A stretch of 38,731 nt of DNA from Thraustochytrium sp. TN22. Lineage: Eukaryota > Sar > Bigyra > Thraustochytrida > Thraustochytriidae. The notes under the pieces are model-generated. The model ran no database searches. It was not told the DNA's origin and saw only the letters and a program-made list of their open reading frames with translations. The stretch is taken from NCBI GenBank assembly GCA_013306675.1, contig JABLUY010000298.1, positions 1 to 38,731 on the forward strand. Reading direction: 5' to 3'. A program made the translations under genes and the position numbers. This document shows, piece by piece, positions 20,801 through 27,300 of the stretch; the stretch's first letter is position 1; every line of letters begins with the position of its first letter.

Positions 20801-20918
20801 GCTCCTCGGCCTGGGTCCACGCGCCGGTCGTCGCGCTGCCCTGGGCTCCTGCGAGCGCCGCCAGCGCTGCCAGCGCCGCCGCCGCCGTCGCCGCCGCCGC
20901 CGCCTTCTTCTTCTTCAT
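14823..20918 (-). CDS. giant sialidase-like/beta-helix/TRP-like membrane protein, paralog 3
   Basis: Predicted 2031-residue protein, no introns. The start at 20918 was chosen because it gives a textbook signal peptide (four Lys then Ala/Leu-rich, residues ~1-27); 141 further upstream codons are open but are Arg/Ser/Pro-rich with no family match. Order: sialidase-like propeller with YRPG and Asp-box STDDGRTW at 427-434; CUB-like region (~503-656, CPFDFLAIR near 583); Pmp-like beta-helix (~680-1200); EGF-like knot (~1214-1260); FN3-like region (~1270-1383); Cys-rich stalk (~1389-1553); about 8-9 membrane helices (~1556-1940). The tail is Asp-rich, shorter than the other two, and ends TSVVLS. 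The stalk-to-membrane linker is also shorter than in its sisters. Likely a surface receptor or adhesin; ligand unknown. Confidence 0.9.
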   Translation of the reverse strand: MKKKKAAAAATAAAALAALAALAGAQGSATTGAWTQAEELSAFGRLWIAGGGVASHNAYRPGIACLESACVVAFAEFTEGNAESDDATIQIKYAVHTAETGAWSEPAFALLPSKADAPDKARGQSMPALAALGSSGFGMVYRDMARWKKLDGSCCTGVQRMRVAYVSAQEAAQGALWMGEERGYGTEASERGGWKRFPAIAGDGNGTITAVWETNRGTLADGTSIGNDKELLTSSISLHSGNESDPWSALDRSSVSSAWTEVAAVYSGVETDTLQDRNPAMAYSSVSGRVVMAATATILNQYADIFVAETRSGMGACGWEDRVRVTNKVAKDADVDIAPCPFRDLWLVVWSHRGLGCQWARLEPNADSGLLEVREAGMIDPLCFPSKMGDEKTVVLADPLREGHWLFFQRWKIPANETYFRLAFRRSTDDGRTWSPAYFVTTDEDAVQGKDQSLFRINAAATDRGQVHVTLMYRNISDENYGSFAVISTTTDALFGDLNETAIAPYVEPYEDPSTWPCIDLETLPLDGSKVNLTSYVVGMAPGQMQCLHIAAPNITDVVIHLDVEILLDLETMPEYQAQSHCPFDFLAIRSTPTTNAEAYLGPSRRLCVKGQLPEVQHQGTDVYVAVVNDERGLGDDIGRVPARVVAWLSPAEAGPGTSLNTSASQRPYEIRSVHNYTELVAAMYDDDFQHGEILLRASTIEVPDDLMLQVGQGKNLSIIGAPPDGGRTTMLGREFFEARIGAVIWSLQNIAFQGDKTVSLGLLRLGGAILVRGRLHLLANCSFHSIAVPGLIYSKGAALAVDGGTVDLVQDCTFSENSAAFGAAIAVLPGGAIGTIRRATFVDNSQDGLTSGEAGGLLVGGYVGRIEDSIFRSNTCGGGGGAICVLEQGEVREIVDTDFVANKVLANGGAVAFFPGSRLPSLWRGGNLVGNKASVLGGAIYMSGTLPAAAPECADDVDACLHGLVLLENTAQVGGAIYIEGSASLRSVGLANSTLANNSATQGGGAGVAVTGDLTLHVSATELAGNEASTSGGAITLLQGAQLVLERSEFWANKATEQGGAIYAGAGTVLRATDTTFVDNYAMLSCREQSECAAVQSVAARRRCGSLVVDYRDGDSLFHTVQCTLNEAAQAPSAMGCTKGVGGSVYIAAGVSAHMLRASFTAADPLPSIPATTSFTTGSGSVALFTDEAGRHVYSESRFRLSESTFDGGERSFAPLSAVLGCAGTCSSAGTCVEGDAAAGPSPSVRCICTGAYEGADAYEEGGCNSRRVRSVRAVEVAVYSEEDETPRAADGYVDLGWTWDGAADAFFVYRTSEREGDDQTLREADCVSAEAAAFAVAGCALVADPSARSVRMGLRLSEGSFFRVVGVVNGARTQASDAMSLASIICAAGSERVRAEEDGAYECEPCARGFYAPDLDTGCVACPNELHTTSGVATSVEDCVAPSGFFELSDDGVEGEVEVIACGAGINCSTSGQTLDTLDLLPGYWRASRSVAEVHACPKPSFCTGGRGAKPRRQHVWSDPLYCAPGHTGPFCMVCETGFASHAGSACEECTPEAIASERVALGSVIGTVVVVWLLLTAAVLADAIRSPASRSAASTSCVRRGARRSRAIFAGMREVARGPFSVTIGIIQVATGFQRVFGPTYAWWDGWSLLPNVLSWANVDASGLPSLAGCSIGDTHASRLAAATIMPGVLLLALGLVYAAMRCIALRRAGRHAQERRRVLNELASATWWQVSFLLFLVFPSVNTTIFQTFVCDELDEGTRHLRFDYATDCDAMPALIAYAQAMAVLYVLGPIVLFAVLITKSQLPHLERVRFLYDLYYARDLAHRPRTLRDRLRRYYEVVELFRKLLQTSVVLVVADGTVGQIGFAIFVTFLVAMLQATQQPYLKAGDNALATMAHMLLFSLLTLLLISPVVEDLLPIKIATGLLLVSGPLAAILLVVLRLPRREEDAADPAANDDDGDDDDTGKRGEQASPSVADHDQPLHVDPSATTGLSEEPDGAVGPDPELASDQVRVAAADPEPAGPTSVVLS

Positions 20919-21483
20919 GTCGCGGGCCTGCTCGGGCTTGCGTCTTTGCCTGCCCGGCTCTGCGCGGCCCCCGCCGCCGACGCGCCGCGCTCGACGGCGC
21001 CTGCGTCGACTGCCCGCGAGTCCGGCCGCGACTCGGACACGGCCTGGACTGGCTGGAGTGCAGTGCGCACTGTGCGCGGTGCAGCCAGCCCAGCACGTGG
21101 TAGTGGAACTTGGAGTGCTTGAAGTGCGGCTCGCCGAGGCTGACTGAGTCCGAACTCGGGTCCGCGACGGGGCGCGCGACGGGCGCGCTTCCAGGCGGTG
21201 CCGGCCCCGGGCGCTCGCCGCTCTCCAGCGCTCTCCAGGTCGCTCCTGCCGCGGGCTTCGGCCACTGGCAGGCCGAGGCGAGACGAGAGACCTGAGGCTG
21301 CGCGGGAGGCTGCGGCGGCCGGGGTGGGGGTCGTCGCTCACCGCATCTCATCTGGCACTGGCGGCGGCCCGCTCTCTCGATGCTGTAATCATTGAATTCA
21401 CATCGTCAACCAACATGCGCGCTCCTCTGCAGCCTCTGGCAGGCTGAGCCGGACTCGGAGCGGCTCCTGACAAGACAGGCCGA

Positions 21484-21501
21484 CTAGCTAGGCCTAGCTA
21501 G
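21484..21501. repeat. 18-bp perfect palindrome
   Basis: CTAGCTAGGCCTAGCTAG is identical on both strands. It lies 566 bp upstream of the paralog 3 start. Its 10-bp core CTAGGCCTAG recurs at 7308-7317, downstream of paralog 2. Function unknown. Confidence 0.8.
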
Positions 21502-22020
21502 CGCGGCTAGCGAAAGCCTTGACGTGATGACGTTGACAGGCCTTGACAGTGAGTTCACGAACTTGCTTCTGTGGCGCCGTCCGAGGCAGCTTTCACCTGG
21601 CCGCTTTCGCGGCCAGGGCCGGCGCTTGCGCGAGCTTGTTACTGCGCCCGAGCCAGTCCTGAGCGGGGCTTGCGCTGGCACGTGGCTTGACGATGCGACA
21701 CCAGCCATCATGATGCCCAGCCATGGCTGGAGCAGGAGTCAGTGTGCATCAAGGCTCCCGCCGGCCAGCTGCGCAGGCTGCCATCCAGCCGGGAAGACGC
21801 CGGGAAGTAAGCGGCGCCTGGCCCGGGGCGGCCCGGGACGAGCCGCAGGCAAGTTACTTGCAGCCTGAAGGTGCTCTTCATCATCACTGACAGTGAGACC
21901 CCTGGCAGGCGCGCGCTAGCCCCCCGGGGCTCCGGCCAAGCTCGCGCGGACTCGCGCGGACTCGTCAAGATCGGAGTCTAAGCTGTAAGGACAAGAAGTC
22001 TGAGGGCGAGGACCGCTAGC

Positions 22021-22170
22021 TAGAACTGCTCGAACTTCTCCGCTCGGACTGCTAGAACTGCTCGGACTTCTCCCGACTGCTCGGACCGCTCGCACCGCTC
22101 GGACTGCTCTGACCGCTCGGACTGCTCGTGCTGCTCGAGCTGCTCGGACTGCTCGTCTCCGGAGTGCTCG
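22021..22170. repeat. irregular short repeat array around CTCGGACTGCT
   Basis: Many degenerate 9-11 bp copies of CTCGGACTGCT and relatives (GAGCAGTCCGAG on the minus strand). The array lies about 460-610 bp upstream of the apyrase start. On the minus strand it is open and would encode Ser-Glu-Gln-Arg repeats, but that frame has no ATG, so I do not call a gene. Confidence 0.7.
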
Positions 22171-22546
22171 CCCTCGGCCACGGAGTGCTCGTCCTCAGAA
22201 TCCTCCTCGGCCCGCTCGCCCTGGTCCTCAGACCGCTCGCGCTGGTTCTCGGAATCCTCGTCCTCCGACGGAACTCGGACGTCCTGGGACTCGGGCGGCT
22301 CGCCCTCCGCGGAGCTTGACTGTGATCGTGGTGAATGCTCGCGTCCACGCACGTCCTCGGCCGTGAGAGTGGCGGCCCCAGTGGCGGCAGCCTCCTCGTA
22401 GCGGCTCACTGAGCTGGCCCGCCTGCGCCGCCGCTCGAACTGGCAGCAGCACGAACGGCTCGGCCCGGCTCGGCTGCCACGGTGGCGGCGCGCGCGGCAG
22501 AGCGCGGCGGCAGAGCGCGAGCGGCGCGGCGCGGCGCGGCGGCGGC

Positions 22547-22577
<31 letters not shown>

Positions 22578-22630
22578 GAGCCGCGGGCTCGGGCGGCGCG
22601 GCGGCGGGCTCGGGCGCCGGCGTCGCGTGC

Positions 22631-23857
22631 ATGCGCGTGCAGGGCTTCGTCAAGAGCGCGAGCCGACGACGGGGCGCGCCCGGGCGCGGCGCGCGGCTGG
22701 AGAAGGGCAGCGAGGGCGGCGCGGCGTCCACGGCGAGCCGCCTCATGCGCCTCGTGGACTGGAGCCGCCTGGTGGCGGGCGGCGGCGTGCTGGTGCTCGT
22801 GACGCTGGTCGTCATGGGCTGGTCGGCGCGCTCGGACGCCGGCGCCGCGGGCGCGCACCTGTCGCTGCGGCACCAGAACGGCTGCGAGACAGTGTGGTGC
22901 CGTAGCGGCCGTAACATGCTGCACTTTGGGATCGTGGCGGACCTGGACCGCCAGTCCAAGCTGGACCTGGGCAGCAAGCACGCAGGCTGGAAGTCCTTCT
23001 TCAAGAAGGCGACCCTGGCCAAGGACCCGGGCACGGGTCGCTGGTCCATCTTCTGGGAGGACGACCTCGTGCTCGAGACACACCTGGGCGAGGACGGCCG
23101 CGGCCTGGAGCTCAGCGAGCTAGTCAACTGGCAGGACCGTCTGTGGACCTTTGACGACCGCAGCGGCGTGGTCTTTGAGCTGACCGAGGACAAGGCCGGG
23201 GTGGCGCCGGTTTGCATCCCGCGCCACATCCTCATGGAGGGCGATGGCAACAACGCCAAGGGCCAGAAGACCGAGTGGGCCACCGTCAAGGACGGCAAGC
23301 TCATCGTCGGCAGCTTCGGCAAGCCGTACACGAAGAACGGTGTCATCACCACGCGCAACAACCTTTGGGTCTCCATCATCCACCCGTCGGGCCAGGTCGA
23401 CCACGAGGACTGGACGCTCATCTACGAACGCTTCCAGCAGGACACCGACTCGGTCTACCCCGGCTACATGGTGCACGAGGCTATCCACTTTGACGAGATC
23501 AATCGTCTCTGGTATGTGCTGCCGCGCCGCGTCAGCCACGAGGCTTACGACGAGAAGCGCGACGAGGTCATGGGCAGCAACCTCATGCTCGTCTACAATG
23601 AGGACTTTACGCGTCTCCTCAAGAAGCACACTGTGGGCACGCTCGTGCCCAGCCACGGCTGGTCCTCCTTCAAGTTCGTTCCATTCACCAACAACCGCGT
23701 CATCCTCGGCCTGCGTAGCATGGAGATCGAGGATAAGGCCAACGGCGAGGGCGAGCAGAATACCTACGTCATCATCTTTGACACGGATGGCAACGTCTTT
23801 CTCGAGGAGGAGCTCATTCCCGGGGCGCACAAGTATGAGGGCATCGAGTTCCTCTGA
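22631..23857 (+). CDS. CANT1: calcium-dependent apyrase (soluble calcium-activated nucleotidase family)
   Basis: Predicted 408 residues, close to the ~400 of animal CANT1/SCAN-1. The family hydrolyses UDP and GDP (less ADP) with Ca2+. In animals it works in the ER/Golgi, removing the UDP made by glycosyltransferases. Residues ~47-66 form one hydrophobic helix after a basic N-terminus, giving a type II membrane or signal-anchor protein. Family motifs are in order along the five-bladed propeller: FGIVADLD, GLELSEL (~160), FDDRSGVVFEL (~174), KTEWATVKDG (~212), GYMVHEAIHF, LPRRVSHEAYDE, SSFKFVPF (~345) and the C-terminal KYEGIEFL. The frame is uninterrupted. The start gives the anchor helix; a downstream in-frame Met just before it would give a shorter basic tail. 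I see no missing family motif. Confidence 0.95.
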   Translation: MRVQGFVKSASRRRGAPGRGARLEKGSEGGAASTASRLMRLVDWSRLVAGGGVLVLVTLVVMGWSARSDAGAAGAHLSLRHQNGCETVWCRSGRNMLHFGIVADLDRQSKLDLGSKHAGWKSFFKKATLAKDPGTGRWSIFWEDDLVLETHLGEDGRGLELSELVNWQDRLWTFDDRSGVVFELTEDKAGVAPVCIPRHILMEGDGNNAKGQKTEWATVKDGKLIVGSFGKPYTKNGVITTRNNLWVSIIHPSGQVDHEDWTLIYERFQQDTDSVYPGYMVHEAIHFDEINRLWYVLPRRVSHEAYDEKRDEVMGSNLMLVYNEDFTRLLKKHTVGTLVPSHGWSSFKFVPFTNNRVILGLRSMEIEDKANGEGEQNTYVIIFDTDGNVFLEEELIPGAHKYEGIEFL

Positions 23858-23885
23858 CGGACCCAGCGAGCAGCCAACGAACGAG

Positions 23886-23942
23886 TGACACACACACACA
23901 CACTCACTCACACACCCACGCACACACCCACGCACCCGCACG
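23886..23942. repeat. CA-rich microsatellite
   Basis: A perfect CA run followed by CACTCA, CACCCA and CGCACC variants, immediately downstream of the apyrase stop codon and probably in its 3' UTR. Confidence 0.85.
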
Positions 23943-24337
23943 CCCATGCACAGAAAAGGGGAGAGGCACAGGCGTCGTCGGAGAAGACCTTGCGCGCCAT
24001 AACACGCGAGTGTATCATGTCGCAGCGCATGCTTCAGGTAACATTACACGAGCTCGCTCTGTTGATTCGCTACGTCTTAGGCTTGGCAACAAGAGGCACT
24101 GGCTCTGTGGAGATGTCACATCATGTCAGCGCGTGACCGAAGAGCTGATTACGCGCCTTCTCCAGGCTTGGCCACCGGGAGGACTCTCTCAGTGCTCATG
24201 TCCGCGGTCACAACTCAGACAAAACAACAAACATCGGTTTTCTCTCACATGTCAGAAGCGAGACGTCGCTGCACAGCGCTATGCTGGCGCTCCGCTGAGT
24301 TCCGCTCTCTCGACACGACACAGACCATGCTCCGGAT
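23943..24337. other. convergent intergenic spacer, nothing recognised
   Basis: This separates the 3' ends of the apyrase (+) and the deubiquitinase (-). It is of more balanced composition than the flanking genes. I see no coding region, tRNA or clear polyadenylation signal. Confidence 0.4.
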
Positions 24338-27300
24338 TTACATAATGGAGCAACGCTGGTCAGAGGTGGCGCCAGCGAGGTTCTTGCGCGCAACCTTGAG
24401 CGACTTGGGATCCAGGACCTTGGTGGGAAAGACCTCGTTGACATTGAGGCCATTGGCGACATCCTTGCGCACGTAAAAAAGGAGGTATGCTCCAGAGCTG
24501 ACCGCCTCGTCCTCGTTGATGCGCGTCACGATGCGGTCGTCGAAGTTGTACCACTCGCCGGAGACGGAGCTCTTGACCTTGGCGATGTAGTGACCGCCAC
24601 CGAGGCTGCCACTGTGGTCCACGACGCCGTAGAGGTCGTACTCGGGAGGAATTCCACCATGTTCCTGGCCGCCGTATGCGCGGAGGCCAAGATAGTCCGA
24701 GTCGACGAGCTGCTCGACTGCCTCTAGCGCCTCGGCTTCGGCGCTCGCCTTCTCGAGCTCCGCCGTGGTGGGCTCCTTGCTGCTGCTGGAGTCCTCCTTG
24801 GCCTCGTCCTCCTCGTCCTCCTCGTTGTATGCGGCGGCGGACGCGGAAGGCATAGCAGCCTCGTCTCCCCGGCGCATGGCTTCCGCCTCGGCCTGCTCCT
24901 GCTCCTGCTCCTCCTCCTCTTCCTCTTCCTCGCCGTCGCCCTCGGGCTCCACCTCCTCCTCGCCATTGCCCTCACCGCAGTCCTCGGCGTCCCGCTCGCG
25001 CACATCGCCACTCGCCCCAACCTTGGTCTTCTTGGGAAGGCGGAGCTTGGCCATGGCCTTCATGGACTTCTGAGGCTGCGCCGGCATCGCGCGAGCCAGG
25101 TAGGGTCCGAGGTCAAGGTCGCGCGTCGGGTAGTCGACAAGGTTGAGGAGCTTGCGGTTCCGGTCGAAGCGCTTGAGGTGAATGACGAGGATGGGCGGAG
25201 CGCGCCAGAGGCCGAGCGTCATGGAGTGATCCTCAAAGTCTTTGCAGCGCGCACAGCGCGCCTGGTCCGCACCCGTGAGCATCTCGGTCTGGACGAAATT
25301 CTCCAGGAGCGAGCTCAGCGGCATGCGCCTCTGCTCCTCGAGGCGCGCGTCCTCGACGCTCGAGTGCTTGTCTACCACCACCATGGTGAGCGCGCCCGTC
25401 TTGCCACGGCCGCTGGGCGAGCTGGTGCTGCCCCAGTCAATCGCCAGGGTGCAGGAGCGCGAGATCAGCACCGAGACAGGCTCTCCCTGGTTCGGCTGCA
25501 CCGGGCAGCCGTCGCAGGCCGACATCCACGAGCAGCAGCCGCAGGACTTGCCGCCCTTGTTGCCGAGGACGACGATGGCAAAGCCCCATTGCGCACGGAT
25601 GGCCTGGTCCGTGAGCCGCGCTGCGGGGCCGGGCGTAGCGGCAGCCTTGAGCTCGGGCGGCTCCACGCCGACCTGACGAGCTACCGCCTCGTAGAGCGCC
25701 CGGCCCGAGAGGCGATCGGGCCGCGCCATGAGCACAAATGGCATGCTCACGTGCACGGCGCGCATCGGGTTGACAAAGTAGCACGCGTGGTGCTGCCAGA
25801 CACGCTGCTCCAACGCAAGCATGATCGGCTCCATGGGCACGGCCTCGACCTCGTCCTCGGTGAGTACGATGGAGCGCGTCTCGCCCAGCTCGTCCACGTT
25901 CATGGCAAACTTGACCTCAAACTTGGCCTTGCGCCCATCGCGCTTGCTGGTCACGCCCCGACGGGCGACGACCACGCCCATGAGCGGCGCGGCGCCCGCC
26001 GCGCCATCCGCGGCGTGCGGGTCCGGCTGGTAAGCAACCTGGGACCCGATGTCGATGGGGCGCGCCTCCTCCTCCTCCTCCTCCTCGCCGTCCTGCGGCT
26101 GCGCGCCGCCCTCCTCAGCGCCCTCGTCGGCGCTCGCGTTCTTGAGGTCGGCGTCGGCACCCTCGTAGCCGTTGTCGTGCTCCACAACCGGCAGCTCAAA
26201 GGCGTAGAGCGGGTCGCGCCCGCGCAGCGTGTCGAGCGGGCGCACGTCGGGGATGACGCTATAGATCTGACGCTCAAAGACGTAGGCCAGCACCAGGCGG
26301 CTGGACTCGAGGCGGCGCGGCTCGCGCGGTTCGGCCTCGACCGCGCCGAGCGGGGAGCCGCCGACCGACGCGTTGGCGCCGCCAAACTGCGAGGTGGTCA
26401 CTTCGCCGTTAACGCCGGGCTGCATGTCGAGCAGCGCGCGCCGCACGTCGGCAAACGTGCCGGCCTTGTCGAGGCGCATAGCGACGAGGAGCGGCGGACG
26501 CGAGGCGTCCGCGAAGACCACGTGCACCGTGACGGTGCGCTGGGGCGACTCGGGCAGCGGGAGCGAGAGCGTGTAAAACGGTTCGAAGCGCGCCGACTCG
26601 TAGCCGCAGGCCTCGCAGCGCAGCAGCGTCTTGAACTGGCCCGAGAAGAGCGCCGTCACAATGCTGAGCTCGCGGCGCAAGTGCGCCATCCACCACTCGC
26701 GCGCCACTTCCTCGTCGGCGCGGCCGTCCGAGTCCTTCAGCTCCACGTATGCCTTGCTGCGCACGCGGTTCAGGTCCTGCGCCAGACCGTCCAGCAGCGA
26801 GGACAGCAGCTCCTGCGCGTCCTGCTGTTGTACGCCCAAAAAGCGCGCGTCGTGCTTGCCGAGCTCGCGCTTGAAGCGGCGGGGCGCGATGGACGGCGGA
26901 ATGCGGCCGTTCGCGCCCCAGGCCGTGCGCAGGATATCCGCAAACGCATCCACCAGACGGCCGTGCGTGCTTTCGCGCACGCTCCGGTTGATGTCGGCGA
27001 AATAAGCGTTGTCCAGCACGTACTGCTTGAGCAACTCCGTGTGAATGAGGCACTGCAGCGAGGCCGACATGAAGCAGGTGTTGCCGAGGTTCGTCATGCC
27101 GACGTTGCCCGGCACATGCTGCGTGCCGTGCATACCGTGCGAGCCATGCATGCCATGGATTCCATGCGCGCCGTGTGCGTCCAGGCCGTCCGCGGCGTCC
27201 ACGCGCGCAGACAGAGTTACCACTGGTGCGTTACGGTGCGGCGCGGAGGACACGGGCGCAGAGGAGGCGGCCGACGTGGCGCCCTTGGCGCCGCCCGGAC

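Larger units (their letters stand above)
20919..22630. other. divergent intergenic region between paralog 3 and the apyrase
   Basis: This 1.7-kb spacer must carry both divergent promoters. It holds no recognisable gene. The part nearest paralog 3 is open in its frame but looks non-coding. It contains a less GC-rich patch (about 21380-21420), two TGACGT half-sites at 21520-21525 and 21528-21533 that resemble bZIP/CREB sites (speculative), an 18-bp palindrome, an irregular CTCGGACTGCT-type array and a GGC run just before the apyrase start (about 22540-22595). Confidence 0.5.

Noticed and set aside
20919-21341. 141 extra N-terminal codons of paralog 3
   Set aside because: They precede a textbook signal peptide, are low complexity and have no counterpart in paralog 2.
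14733-21896. Shared 11-mer CACTGACAGTG near 14733 and 21885 flanking paralog 3
   Set aside because: An interrupted palindrome on both sides of a gene looked like element ends, but a shared 11-mer between two spacers of 1-2 kb is expected by chance and there is no target-site duplication or transposase.
22020-22409. Acidic Ser/Glu/Gln-rich frame on the minus strand
   Set aside because: It has no ATG (begins at GTG), consists mostly of the short repeat array, and matches no family.
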